A stretch of DNA of 64,000 bases from Phyllobacterium sp. YR531 (GCF_000282595.1 NZ_AKIZ01000037.1:241241-305240); one strand, 5' to 3'. Counted from the first letter of the stretch, positions 9,354-17,919 are shown. The notes: generated by a model from the sequence alone, not told the origin. Made by a program: numbers and translations.

Positions 9354-10862
9354 TCAGCTTCGGAAAATTGTCTGGATTGATTTCAGCAAAGCAAGAACCG
9401 AGCGCTCCCGCGACTGGCCGGGCGCAGCTGCATCATCCGTCAATGCAGTGCGCCGTGACAAAATGAGTGCAAGCTCTTCTGCCATCGCGGGGCGGTCAAG
9501 CAAAAGTGGCGCAAAGCTCTGCTGATCAATTTCATAAACGACCACATGGGTCAGCGCCTCCAGCGCGGATGCCTCTCCAAGCCCTGCAAGAAGCCCCGTC
9601 TCGCCAAAGAAATCTCCCGGTGCAAGACGGCCCGCCTCCTCATTCATATCATCATCCCGCCGCATGACGACGACACCCGCGCGTATGATCATCAGCGATG
9701 AAAGCATCTCTCCCTTTGCAGCAATGACATCGCCTTTCCTGTAGGTCCGCACTGTCGTGGTAGCGGCCAACGCTTCCTTCTCATCATCACTTAACCCGGA
9801 GAATATCGATATTGCACCGATCAGCTCAATTGGCGTGACCCGTGCCGGAGCGGCAGTTTCCTCGGTCGGCAAATCGCTCGAATGAACAATGGCCGTGGCA
9901 GGTCTGGCCAATAGCAATCCGGCAGATTTTACATGACGATAGACCAGATCGAGAACTTCGTTCCTGGCTGGAATGCGTCCGCTGACATTGGCAACGCGGA
10001 ACTGCAACTCCACTTCCAGCGCATGGGCATCAAGCTGTTTCAATGCGACGACCGGCGGCGGCTCCTTGAGAATGGTGTTGCAACTCAACAATACGGTTCG
10101 CATCACGTCCACGATTGTGGATGGCATTTTTGTCGGTGCCAGCCGCACCGTCATAGTCAGCACATGCGCTTCATCGGGACTGCTGACATTGATCAACCCT
10201 AGCTTTGCAAGGAAACTGTTCGGCAGCGCCACGACATTATGCGCAGCATTCATCAGATGGGTTGAGCGCCAGTTGGTTTCTATCACCCGCCCTTCCGTGC
10301 CGTCGCTGAGCACAATCCAGTCTCCCAGCACATAGGGACGGCCAAGATTGAGAGCTATACCGGAGAACGCATCGCTCAATGTATTCTGAAGCGCGAGTCC
10401 GAGAATAATGGCAAAGACACCGGATGTCGCAATAAGCGTGCCAACCGGCACACCGAATACAAAGGCGATAATCGACAATATCATACCCAGATAGACCGCG
10501 CCGACAACGAGATCCTGCAAAAGCCTCGCCTCGCGCGGCTTGCGTTCGAACACGAGATAAATGCGGACAAAGCCGATCACTGCCCACGCCAGATTGATCC
10601 ACCATATGGCTTTCACAGACCCTATGAGAATGGCGTCGCCCGTTGCCCTTGACACTGTATCCAGCTCATAGGGCACCACGTTTTGCCTCGAAAGCATCAG
10701 TGTCAGGACAATGAAAAAGCCGATTTGTACGATCAGCCGTAAATTGGCGAGCCGCCTCGGCAACAGGTACCATACGAGAATGCAGACCAGCCCGACGATG
10801 TCGATATGAAACAGGGGGGAGTTGAGCAGGCCCATCAGGAAAGATGCATCAAACATGGTCAA
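9354..10862 (-). CDS. MscS-like mechanosensitive channel with C-terminal cyclic-nucleotide-binding domain
   Basis: This 502-aa membrane protein has about four N-terminal membrane helices (roughly residues 18-34, 44-58, 78-104 and 115-137). The MscS pore helix and beta domain follow: SGVFAIILGLALQNTLSD near 147-164 and LGRPYVLGDWIVL near 173-185. A C-terminal cNMP/CRP-like domain (about 350-480) contains RKGDVIAAKGE and GDFFGETGLLAG. Such fusions probably open in response to membrane tension, tuned by a nucleotide ligand. Its start is 77 bp beyond the cupin stop, across a GC-rich hairpin, so it may be only partly co-transcribed with the cupin operon. Confidence 0.92.
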   Translation of the reverse strand: MTMFDASFLMGLLNSPLFHIDIVGLVCILVWYLLPRRLANLRLIVQIGFFIVLTLMLSRQNVVPYELDTVSRATGDAILIGSVKAIWWINLAWAVIGFVRIYLVFERKPREARLLQDLVVGAVYLGMILSIIAFVFGVPVGTLIATSGVFAIILGLALQNTLSDAFSGIALNLGRPYVLGDWIVLSDGTEGRVIETNWRSTHLMNAAHNVVALPNSFLAKLGLINVSSPDEAHVLTMTVRLAPTKMPSTIVDVMRTVLLSCNTILKEPPPVVALKQLDAHALEVELQFRVANVSGRIPARNEVLDLVYRHVKSAGLLLARPATAIVHSSDLPTEETAAPARVTPIELIGAISIFSGLSDDEKEALAATTTVRTYRKGDVIAAKGEMLSSLMIIRAGVVVMRRDDDMNEEAGRLAPGDFFGETGLLAGLGEASALEALTHVVVYEIDQQSFAPLLLDRPAMAEELALILSRRTALTDDAAAPGQSRERSVLALLKSIQTIFRS

Positions 10863-10887
10863 GCCCTCGCTGGTTGCAATATTGAAG

Positions 10888-10919
10888 AGGCCCGGAACGG
10901 CTCATGCCGGCCCGGGCCT
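10888..10919 (-). terminator. GC-rich hairpin between cupin gene and MscS-like gene
   Basis: Arms AGGCCCGG and CCGGGCCT flank a 16-nt loop in the gap between two same-strand genes. The U-tract on the transcribed strand is poor, so termination may be partial. Confidence 0.45.
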
Positions 10920-10939
10920 TTGTCATCGGCAGGTGGAGA

Positions 10940-11356
10940 TCACTTGATCGGGGTGGTCAGAGGTGTCTTCTCGTCCGTATCGACGACAAATACTGCCAGA
11001 AGGGAAGCAGGTTCGCTCTTGCTGTCATTGGCGCTGACGCCATGACGATCACCCGGCATTTCGGAGAAATTCTCACCGGCCTTGTAAACCTTAACCGGAC
11101 CATCATTGACCTGGCTTCGGATAGCGCCGGTCAGGACAGTCGCATAGATGAATGCAGAGGTTGGATGAGTGTGGCCGGGAGACGAGCCACCCGGGCCATA
11201 CTCGACGAGAATCCCCTTGATGCTTTTGCCCGGAGCATTGGGAAGCTCATGTTCATAGACGATGGTGACTTTCGCGTCTTTACCTTCGTCATGGGCTGCC
11301 GCTCCGGTTACGAGCAGCAGTCCAAGTGCCGTGGCCGCTATTGCAGTTCTGATCAT
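10940..11356 (-). CDS. Secreted small cupin-domain protein
   Basis: From the ATG at 11356 (ribosome site AAAGGAAA) this is a 138-aa protein with a Sec signal peptide (core AATALGLLLVTGAAA) and a single cupin barrel. The first cupin motif is GHTHPTSAFIYATVLTG; the second is GENFSEMPGDRHGVSAN, which supplies the metal-binding His/Glu set. A catalytic role is not established; relatives are metal-binding periplasmic cupins often found beside redox genes. It is the third gene of the operon with the NmrA-like and AhpD-like proteins, 37 nt after the NmrA-like stop. Confidence 0.88.
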   Translation of the reverse strand: MIRTAIAATALGLLLVTGAAAHDEGKDAKVTIVYEHELPNAPGKSIKGILVEYGPGGSSPGHTHPTSAFIYATVLTGAIRSQVNDGPVKVYKAGENFSEMPGDRHGVSANDSKSEPASLLAVFVVDTDEKTPLTTPIK

Positions 11357-11393
11357 GGTCGTTTCCTTTGTCGTTTGTGAATTATGCTGAAGG

Positions 11394-12149
11394 TCATTTC
11401 CGGCGCGGTGCCGTTGCAAACCACTCTTCAAAGCCGATTGATCCAAGCCGCGGACTGAGACCCGGCACCAGCGATGCATCGTTCAGTTCCGCACCGAAAT
11501 ATCGGGCATGTTCATCGACTTCGACCTTTCTTGGATCGTTCGTTGCCTTCAGGTAACGTCCCACCAGCTCGCTGAGACGCACTTTTTCCGGCCCGGCAAT
11601 TTCAATTGTTCCAATCACAGGCGGCGCAAGGGCTACATCCGTCATGGCATCGGCGACATCATCCGATGCAATCGGCTGCACATAGGCTGGCGAGAGGTGC
11701 ACCTTGTCCCCCACAGTGCCCGATTCAGCGATACCGCTGAGGAATTCAAAAAACTGCGTGGAATGAACGATCGTATAGGGAATTGGCGATTTTCTGATCA
11801 GCTGCTCCTGTGCAAGCTTACCGCGAAAATAGCCGCTCTCCTGCAAGCGTTCTGTACCCACCACGGACAGTGCAATGTGATGTTTCACGCCCGCTGCCGC
11901 TTCTGCGGCAAGCAGGTTTTTACCCGCGGTCTGGAAGAATTCGAGAACATCTTTGTCTGCAAACGACGGCGAATTGGCCAGATCAAGAACGACATCCGCG
12001 CCGGCAAGCGCGTCGGCCAAGCCTTCACCTGTTATCGTATTGACGCCGGTGTTCGGCGAAGCCGCTATAACATCATGCTCTTTTTTGCGCAGACGTTCGA
12101 CCGTCTTTGATCCAATCAGACCCGTTCCGCCAATAATAACGATTTTCAT
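11394..12149 (-). CDS. NmrA-like NAD(P)-binding atypical SDR protein
   Basis: This 251-aa Rossmann-fold protein begins with KIVIIGGTGLIGS, the atypical SDR/NmrA nucleotide motif. It lacks the classical Tyr-x-x-x-Lys catalytic pair in the usual place, typical of NmrA-like redox sensors and NAD(P)H-dependent reductases. The start at 12149 follows a GGAAGGGGAGAG ribosome site; a start at 12167 would place that site inside the gene. It lies 57 nt downstream of the AhpD-like gene and is presumed co-transcribed under the Rrf2-type operators. Confidence 0.85.
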   Translation of the reverse strand: MKIVIIGGTGLIGSKTVERLRKKEHDVIAASPNTGVNTITGEGLADALAGADVVLDLANSPSFADKDVLEFFQTAGKNLLAAEAAAGVKHHIALSVVGTERLQESGYFRGKLAQEQLIRKSPIPYTIVHSTQFFEFLSGIAESGTVGDKVHLSPAYVQPIASDDVADAMTDVALAPPVIGTIEIAGPEKVRLSELVGRYLKATNDPRKVEVDEHARYFGAELNDASLVPGLSPRLGSIGFEEWFATAPRRK

Positions 12150-12206
12150 GGCACTCTCCCCTTCCAACCCGTCAACCGGGCAGAAAACAATTGATATTTA
12201 GTCGGC

Positions 12207-12686
12207 TTAATTCAAACCAGCCTTATCAAGGCCGAAAGCCTTGTCGGATGAACCCGGCACAGTTCTGAAAGCAACATTGGCGCGGTTCCAGGCGTTGATG
12301 GCCATGATTGTATAGGTCAGATCAGACAATTCCTTCTCTGAAAGCTGACCACGAACGCGCTCGTAAACATCGTCCGGCACACCCTGCTCGGGCAGCTTCG
12401 TCAAGATTTCCGCCCAAGCCAAAGCCGCACGTTCACGCGGGGCAAAAAGTGTCGACTCGCGCCAGATGGCAACGTGATAAAGGCGAAGCTCGGTTTCGCC
12501 ATGCATCTTGGCCTGCTTGACGTGCATATCCAGACAGAAGGCACAGCCATTCAACTGCGAAGCACGGATATGAACGAGGTCCTGAATCTTTTCTTCAATG
12601 GCACTGTCTTTGAGAGACATGCTGAAATCCATGAACTTTTTGAACTGCTCAGGGGACTGCTGAATGTAGTTAAGGCGCTGCGTCAT
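12207..12686 (-). CDS. AhpD-like carboxymuconolactone decarboxylase family protein
   Basis: This 159-aa protein has the AhpD/CMD motif C48-A-F-C51-x3-H55 in NGCAFCLDMH, with an upstream Glu-rich helix. The CxxC-x3-H set gives peroxidase-coupled thiol redox activity in AhpD. Despite the family name it is unlikely to be a protocatechuate-pathway enzyme; that role belongs to the gene at 55043. The start at 12686 is preceded by GGAGAACCAG; an ATG at 12698 has no ribosome site. It heads a three-gene operon behind two tandem Rrf2-type operators. Confidence 0.9.
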   Translation of the reverse strand: MTQRLNYIQQSPEQFKKFMDFSMSLKDSAIEEKIQDLVHIRASQLNGCAFCLDMHVKQAKMHGETELRLYHVAIWRESTLFAPRERAALAWAEILTKLPEQGVPDDVYERVRGQLSEKELSDLTYTIMAINAWNRANVAFRTVPGSSDKAFGLDKAGLN

Positions 12687-12707
12687 CTGGTTCTCCATTC
12701 GTCAATT

Positions 12708-12745
12708 ACGGATATTTTGTATCCTTAAGGACATTTAATATCCTT
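12708..12745. promoter_or_regulatory. Two tandem Rrf2-type operators before the AhpD-like operon
   Basis: Two abutting 19-bp sites, ACGGATATTTTGTATCCTT (12708-12726) and AAGGACATTTAATATCCTT (12727-12745), both match AAGGATATTACGTATCCTT at 8791. Their end is 21 bp from the chosen start codon, so bound regulator would block the promoter. Confidence 0.75.
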
Positions 12746-12876
12746 AATAAGAAAAATGTAAAGTGGAACAGCCGCAATTAATTGCGGCCCGCCACACGTT
12801 GTGCTGGAAGTTTCAGATTAAGTAATTGATTTTAAAGACCAAGTTTGCGCGAAAAAATTTTCCGGCAACCGGCGCA

Positions 12877-13404
12877 TCAACCTTGGATTGCTGCCAATCG
12901 CTCGTTGAGAGCATCGTCTGCCAGCCCTTCAAGCTCAAAGAGCCCGATGTAAGGATCGCCGGTCAGACCAAGCGCCTTTGCAAATGCCGGTTCGGTTTTC
13001 AAGCCGGAGTGGCGTAATTCCATCACGCGACCCCGGAAGGCTTCACCACCCAGATCAAGCAGACGAGCCTCAATACAGAAATGCCGCCATCCCGCCTGCC
13101 TGTCGACTGGCTCAGGGCTGGCAAATATTTCAAACTCCCAGCCCTCTCCTTGGAATGATGCAATAATGGGGCGCTGACCATGCATCCACTGCTCGATCCG
13201 AAAGTCCTCAAGCGACGACACAATATTGCGCACCGCCTCCATGAACGCCGGCTGGTCAGTTACATGGCACAGAATGTCGATATCACTGGTTTCAACTGCG
13301 ATACCTAAAGGCGGTGTGCCTGCAACTCTTGGGTCGAACGCGCTCAGCATCTGCAAAATCTGCGTACGTTCTAACGCGATGTGATACGGAGGGCGCTCCA
13401 TCAT
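12877..13404 (-). CDS. DUF4269 domain nucleotidyltransferase-like protein
   Basis: This 175-aa cytoplasmic protein matches the DUF4269 pattern: GIAVETSDIDIL near residues 34-45 resembles the acidic metal site of the nucleotidyltransferase fold, followed by GWEFEIFASPEPVDRQAGWRHF. The biochemical function of the family is not established to my knowledge. A second Met immediately follows the first, so the start is uncertain by one codon. It lies 12 nt upstream of the small secreted protein gene on the same strand. Confidence 0.75.
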   Translation of the reverse strand: MMERPPYHIALERTQILQMLSAFDPRVAGTPPLGIAVETSDIDILCHVTDQPAFMEAVRNIVSSLEDFRIEQWMHGQRPIIASFQGEGWEFEIFASPEPVDRQAGWRHFCIEARLLDLGGEAFRGRVMELRHSGLKTEPAFAKALGLTGDPYIGLFELEGLADDALNERLAAIQG

Positions 13405-13415
13405 TGGAAGGCGCT

Positions 13416-13739
13416 TCAGGGCTTGAACGCGAATGTATCAGTCTTGCAGACATTCACCGGATCACTGACGACAATCTGGTCATCGCTGAACACGGCCATC
13501 AGCGTAAAAATACATTCGCCATCTGGTCCCTTGAAAGTCACTTCGGCCTGGCCGATGCCTTCAATATCGCGATCGACAAGGACGTTCTGGTTCACCGCCG
13601 GGGTTTTGGTCGGCGCTATATCGAGCCCGGCCATTGTTTTCCCCACCTCATTGATGATGAGCATGCGGTGGGTTTGCTCGGCGGCGGCAATATTCGCCGT
13701 CGCCATCAAGGTCATGATGCAGACAATAATACGTAGCAT
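13416..13739 (-). CDS. Small secreted protein, unknown function
   Basis: This 107-aa protein has a convincing Sec signal peptide (LRIIVCIMTLMATANIAAA, cleavage expected before EQTH). The mature part is a small beta-rich domain with two cysteines (GECIF and NVCKTD) that could form a disulfide. I do not recognise the family. It lies just upstream of the DUF4269 gene and may be co-transcribed with it. Confidence 0.65.
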   Translation of the reverse strand: MLRIIVCIMTLMATANIAAAEQTHRMLIINEVGKTMAGLDIAPTKTPAVNQNVLVDRDIEGIGQAEVTFKGPDGECIFTLMAVFSDDQIVVSDPVNVCKTDTFAFKP

Positions 13740-13814
13740 TCATTTCCTCCGGTTCCATTCTGCCCGCATGCGCAAGACCGCCGTTGCGATCAAGCCCACC
13801 TCAGGCAGCGACCA

Positions 13815-14084
13815 TCACTCCATACCGAGTGCGTTCATATACAGTTCGAGAATCGCTTCTTCTTCCTTACGCTCGTTGGCGTCCTTTTTGCGAAGACGAA
13901 CGATCGTGCGGATGATTTTCGTGTCATAGCCGCGCCCCTTGGCTTCGGCCATCACTTCCTTGATATCGTCGGAAAGGGTGGTCTTTTCTTCTTCGAGGCG
14001 CTCTATGCGCTCAATGAACTGCCGCAATTCAGCTGCCGCAACACCTTCGACACCACCCTGTGCGCCCAAATCATCCATGCTCAT
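13815..14084 (-). CDS. gapR: GapR (DUF2312) chromosome-structuring DNA-binding protein
   Basis: This 89-aa protein has the DUF2312 signature: [18 protein letters not shown], then [15 protein letters not shown] and [14 protein letters not shown]. In Caulobacter this family is GapR, an essential nucleoid protein that clamps overtwisted, AT-rich DNA and assists type II topoisomerases during replication. The long N-terminal coiled coil and basic C-terminal helices are both present, and the length is typical of the family. It stands alone with its own promoter region. Confidence 0.9.
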   Translation of the reverse strand: MSMDDLGAQGGVEGVAAAELRQFIERIERLEEEKTTLSDDIKEVMAEAKGRGYDTKIIRTIVRLRKKDANERKEEEAILELYMNALGME

Positions 14085-14207
14085 ATCTCACTCCGTAAAA
14101 CTTAAACTGGGCGACTCGGGGAAAAGCCGCGCGGAGCGTTCCGATGCCCGACGAAGGACCAAAGAGTCAAGGAAATAGAGTCCGGTCAAACACCATCCTG
14201 ACCATTT

Positions 14208-14513
14208 TCAATGGCCGGGCTTGTTTGTCTCGAAGGCGACTTTGGCAGCATCGCTTGCTTCGCGTTGATGTTTTGCCTGCCATTGCGCATAGGGTTCGCC
14301 ATAGATGATTTCGCGCGACTCCTCCTTGCTGATCTCCAGCCCCGAGGTTTCCGCCGCCTCCCTATACCAGTTGGACAGGCAGTTGCGGCAAAACCCGGCA
14401 AGATTCATCAGGTCAATGTTCTGCACATCGTTGCGTGTCCGCAAATGTTCCACCAGACGGCGAAAGGCCGCCGCTTCAAGCTCCGTCTGCTGCTCGCGGC
14501 TCAGGTCAGTCAT
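14208..14513 (-). CDS. DUF1244 domain protein
   Basis: This 101-aa protein has the DUF1244 pattern AAAFRRLVEHLRTRNDVQNIDLMNLAGFCRNCLSNWY, with a CRNC cysteine pair that could bind metal. The function of the family is unknown to me. The start at 14513 follows a GAGGAGAT site; a longer form from 14549 lacks one. It overlaps the end of the N-formylglutamate amidohydrolase gene by 8 nt, so the two are translationally coupled. Confidence 0.88.
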   Translation of the reverse strand: MTDLSREQQTELEAAAFRRLVEHLRTRNDVQNIDLMNLAGFCRNCLSNWYREAAETSGLEISKEESREIIYGEPYAQWQAKHQREASDAAKVAFETNKPGH

Positions 14514-15309
14514 GATAGATCTCCTCGATTGCGCCGGTTCTTGAACCATAATGGCGCACCTTGTGCATATCAGGTGTCGAATTCATTCCTTCAAGGATTG
14601 GCCCTAACCGTTCCGCCCAAAGCGTTGTGCCCGCATCATCGCCAATCAGGTCTTGACGCACCTCGATCAACGCATGGGCATAACCCGGCAGGATACAGTG
14701 TTTATACATTGTATCGCCCTTCAAAGCCCCGTCATAAGGCTCATTGTCACCTACGACCAGCAGCGGGTCGGCCCTTAGACCTGCCAGCAAAGGCAGTACG
14801 GCGCGCGGGTCCTTGTCCCATAGAATTCCCGCATGCCATGGCCGTGGCGTCTGCTTCCAGAAGGCGGTAAACGAATGGATCGAGATGACCAAAGGCGCAT
14901 TGCCGCTTGCCTCGACTGTCCTGCCAATCGCCGTGGCAACCGCATCGTGATAGGGCTTGTAATATTGACTGATGCGTTTTTGCCGCTCATCGGCAGGCAT
15001 CGGATTGTTTCGCGGAATCACCGCGCCGTCCGACAGGCGCATGATCAATGTCGGGTCGTCATCACCCCGGTTCGGATCGATCAGCAGGCGCGAAAATCCA
15101 CCAAGCACGGCTGGCACGCCAAGCATGGCAGCGAGTTTACGTGTCAGCTCCTCGACACCGATATCATAGGCAATATGGCGCTCGAATTGCGAAGCATCCA
15201 GCCCCAGCGAACCATATTCTTCCGGCAGCGCCCGGCTTGCATGATCAGCTAGAAGAACAAGACCTTTGACATAATCGCCATTGACCAGATGATAAGGGGA
15301 GAAGGACAT
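14506..15309 (-). CDS. N-formylglutamate amidohydrolase family protein
   Basis: From the ATG at 15309 this is a 267-aa enzyme of the N-formylglutamate amidohydrolase (HutG-like) family, related to zinc carboxypeptidases. Diagnostic motifs are VLLADHASRALPEEYG, GFSRLLIDPNRG, VISIHSFTPxW-like ISIHSFTAFW, and a C-terminal HALIEVRQDLI segment with the catalytic Glu. Classical members hydrolyse N-formyl-L-glutamate in histidine breakdown, but no hut genes are adjacent, so the substrate is open. An upstream Met at 15375 adds an unconserved tail and was not used. Confidence 0.85.
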   Translation of the reverse strand: MSFSPYHLVNGDYVKGLVLLADHASRALPEEYGSLGLDASQFERHIAYDIGVEELTRKLAAMLGVPAVLGGFSRLLIDPNRGDDDPTLIMRLSDGAVIPRNNPMPADERQKRISQYYKPYHDAVATAIGRTVEASGNAPLVISIHSFTAFWKQTPRPWHAGILWDKDPRAVLPLLAGLRADPLLVVGDNEPYDGALKGDTMYKHCILPGYAHALIEVRQDLIGDDAGTTLWAERLGPILEGMNSTPDMHKVRHYGSRTGAIEEIYHD

Positions 15310-15478
15310 GAAGACAGGCTCTTGGCATTGTGAATCTGACCGCTTTTGTCTTTCACGCCCTTGCCCGCAATGCAAGCCGGGATTGTCTGCGTGGCAATTG
15401 CACTCATAAAAGCAGCTAAGCGGGCTGACTTAAGATATAATGCTTCCATTGTGATGGGTAAGAAAGTAATAGCCGCGC

Positions 15479-15685
15479 ATGTCCAGCCAACTATCATCGC
15501 TAGAAAACGCCACCAAGTATCTCACGCCTGCCGATAGAGACCAGTTCTTCAAAATCAAGCGTGAGATGGAAAAATCCGGCGCCTCGAAGAAAAGTATCGA
15601 GGAGCGTTTGCACGCCTTCATGTGGGAAGTATTTGAGTCCGATGATGAAGACGAAGATGATGGCGAAGAAGAAACTACTACTTAA
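15479..15685 (+). CDS. Small acidic-tailed conserved protein, unknown function
   Basis: This is a 68-aa predicted protein with a charged helical body (LTPADRDQFFKIKREMEKSGASKKSIEERLHAFMWEVF) and a very acidic C-terminus (ESDDEDEDDGEEETTT). No ribosome site is obvious before the ATG. I do not recognise a named family. The amphipathic body and ordered codon use support a real gene, but confidence is moderate. It is divergent from the amidohydrolase gene. Confidence 0.6.
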   Translation: MSSQLSSLENATKYLTPADRDQFFKIKREMEKSGASKKSIEERLHAFMWEVFESDDEDEDDGEEETTT

Positions 15686-15943
15686 TTTTATGCATGGTCA
15701 GTGGAGGGCTGTTCCGATTGCTCGACACATTTTACAAATCGATTAGATTGCAGCAGCAGCCATATCGTCCCAAAAACAGCACAGCCGATCATAATCTTGT
15801 CCTGCCATCGCTCTACGACTTATTCACGCGTTGACAATGCTCGCGAAACTACGGAAAAGGAACCTCGTCTACCTGCCCTGAAGCCAATGGCTTATCCAAG
15901 TGCTGGCGGGACCCAAGAAGACCGGACGGAGGCAATATTGAAT

Positions 15944-16417
15944 ATGAGCATAAAGCTAAGATGGGGAAGCTTCCTCGCGGCATTTCTGTTCATATTCATA
16001 GCGGGGAGCGTTTTCACGCCCACCAAAGCCCATGCGGATTTTCGCGTGTGCAACTCCACCCAGAATCTCGTTGGCGTCGCCCTCGGCTACCGCGCTAAAA
16101 CCGGCTGGATTACCGAAGGCTGGTGGCATGTCAATGCGTCGTCCTGCACCACGCTGGTTGTCGGACCGCTGACTTCACGCTATTATTATCTTTATGCCGA
16201 AGATGCCCAAAGCGGCGGACGCTGGGACGGCAAGATCAACATGTGCGTGGCCGAAAACCAGTTCAAGATTACCGGTATCAATGATTGTTTCGCGCGCGGG
16301 TTCCAGCGCTCCGGATTCCAGGAATATGATACGGGCGAGCAGACAAGCTGGATGGTCCAGCTGACAGAAGAAAATCCTCCCTCATCTCCAATCGTAACGG
16401 ATACCCCTCCTCAATGA
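15944..16417 (+). CDS. DUF1036 secreted protein
   Basis: From the ATG at 15944 (GGAGG site upstream) this is a 157-aa protein with a signal peptide (core FLAAFLFIFIAGSVF, cleavage near AHA-DF). It has the DUF1036 signature FRVCNSTQNLVGVALGYRA, W-x-T-E-GWW, and CTTLVVGPLTSRYYYLYAED. The family is a small periplasmic beta fold with conserved Cys and Trp, function unknown to me. The 258 bases upstream (15686-15943) stay open in this frame but show no ribosome site or conserved features. Its stop overlaps the pyk start by four bases. Confidence 0.88.
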   Translation: MSIKLRWGSFLAAFLFIFIAGSVFTPTKAHADFRVCNSTQNLVGVALGYRAKTGWITEGWWHVNASSCTTLVVGPLTSRYYYLYAEDAQSGGRWDGKINMCVAENQFKITGINDCFARGFQRSGFQEYDTGEQTSWMVQLTEENPPSSPIVTDTPPQ

Positions 16418-17850
16418 GACGTCGCCGCAAGGTCAAAATTCTCGCCACGCTCGGTCCCGCTTCCTCCGACGAAGGCATGATCCGCAAACTGTTCGAAGCC
16501 GGCGCCGATGTTTTCCGCATCAATATGAGCCATGCCAGCCACGACCTGATGCGCGAACTCGTTCGCCGTCTGCGAAATGTGGAAAAGGAAGTTGGGCGCC
16601 CCATCGGCATTCTCGCCGATTTGCAGGGACCGAAGCTGCGCGTTGGCAAGTTTGCCGAAGGCAAGGTCGATCTCGTTGCGGGCCAAACCTTCACGCTCGA
16701 TAATAATGAAGCGCTGGGCGACAATACCCGCGTTTACCTGCCACACCCCGAAATCCTTAAAGCTGTCGAGCCCGGGCATCGCCTGCTGATCGACGATGGC
16801 AAGCTGGCGCTTGTTGCCGAAGCCTCCGATGGTACCCAGATTCGCTGCCGCGTTGTTTCGGGAACAAAGATTTCCGACAAGAAGGGCGTCAGCCTGCCCG
16901 ACACGACCCTCGATGTCGGTGCTTTGACGGAAAAGGACCGGCGCGATCTTGATGCCGTGCTGCAAGAGGAAATCGATTGGGTTGCCCTGTCCTTTATTCA
17001 GCGGCCGGAGGATCTTGCCGAAGTTCGCAAGATATCGCGTGGCCGCGTTGCACTACTTTCAAAGATTGAGAAGCCGCAGGCTGTTACCCGCCTCGACGAA
17101 ATTATCGAGCTTTCCGATGCGCTCATGGTTGCGCGCGGCGATCTCGGTGTCGAAATGCCGCTGGAATCCGTACCCGGCATTCAGAAGCAGATCATCCGTG
17201 CCTGCCGCCGTGCAGGCAAGCCCGTCGTCGTCGCAACCCAGATGCTGGAGTCGATGATCACCGCCGCCGTGCCAACCCGCGCGGAAGTCTCTGACGTGGC
17301 AACCGCCGTGTTCGAAGGTGCGGATGCGGTCATGCTTTCCGCCGAATCTGCAGCCGGTGATTATCCTGTTGAAGCTGTCGCAACCATGGCGCGTATCGCC
17401 GAGCAGGTTGAGCGCGATCCGAACTTCCCGGGCATCATTCATGCCCAGCGTCCTGAACCGAATGCGACCGGTGCTGATGCCATTTCGCTGGCTGCGCGCC
17501 AGATCGCCGAGACGCTCAACCTTTCGGCCATTGTCACCTATACGGCATCCGGCACAACCGCATTGCGCGCCGCCCGTGAGCGACCGCTATTGCCGATCAT
17601 CGCACTGTCACCGGTGGTTGAAACCGCCCGCAAGTTGGCTCTCGTTTGGGGGTTGCATTGCGTTGTAACCGACGAAGCCTATGACCTCGACGAAATGGTC
17701 GATCGCGCTTGCCACATTGCCTATCAGGAAGAGTTCGGGAACCCGGGCGACCGCATCATCATCTCGGCCGGCGTACCGCTACGCACACCTGGCTCGACCA
17801 ATATGCTGCGCATTGCCTATATCGGCTCGGACGGCCTGACAAGCGTCTGA
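16414..17850 (+). CDS. pyk: Pyruvate kinase
   Basis: This 478-aa enzyme converts phosphoenolpyruvate and ADP to pyruvate and ATP, the last glycolytic step. Visible motifs are KILATLGPASSDE at the N-terminus, the FRINMSHASH substrate loop, the catalytic-lysine segment ALLSKIEKPQ and the metal-binding MVARGDLGVEMPLE. The C-terminal allosteric domain has VTYTASGTTALRAARERP. Translation is probably coupled to the DUF1036 gene (ATGA overlap), an unusual partner for pyk that appears typical of this lineage. A strong terminator follows at 17883. Confidence 0.96.
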   Translation: MRRRRKVKILATLGPASSDEGMIRKLFEAGADVFRINMSHASHDLMRELVRRLRNVEKEVGRPIGILADLQGPKLRVGKFAEGKVDLVAGQTFTLDNNEALGDNTRVYLPHPEILKAVEPGHRLLIDDGKLALVAEASDGTQIRCRVVSGTKISDKKGVSLPDTTLDVGALTEKDRRDLDAVLQEEIDWVALSFIQRPEDLAEVRKISRGRVALLSKIEKPQAVTRLDEIIELSDALMVARGDLGVEMPLESVPGIQKQIIRACRRAGKPVVVATQMLESMITAAVPTRAEVSDVATAVFEGADAVMLSAESAAGDYPVEAVATMARIAEQVERDPNFPGIIHAQRPEPNATGADAISLAARQIAETLNLSAIVTYTASGTTALRAARERPLLPIIALSPVVETARKLALVWGLHCVVTDEAYDLDEMVDRACHIAYQEEFGNPGDRIIISAGVPLRTPGSTNMLRIAYIGSDGLTSV

Positions 17851-17882
17851 TTTATCCCCGCTTTTGCGGATAAACTATCCAT

Positions 17883-17919
17883 GAATTCCGGCGTGCATTT
17901 TATGCATCGCCGGAATTTT
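17883..17919 (+). terminator. Rho-independent terminator of pyk
   Basis: A long stem (AATTCCGGCG…CGCCGGAATT, extended inward by TGCAT/ATGCA) is followed by TTTTC. A smaller hairpin (TTTATCC/GGATAAA, 17851-17874) begins directly after the pyk stop codon. Confidence 0.8.

Noticed and set aside
12207..12686. Carboxymuconolactone decarboxylase family name suggesting a second PcaC
   Set aside because: The CxxC-x3-H motif and its stress-type neighbours fit AhpD-like redox proteins, not the protocatechuate enzyme.
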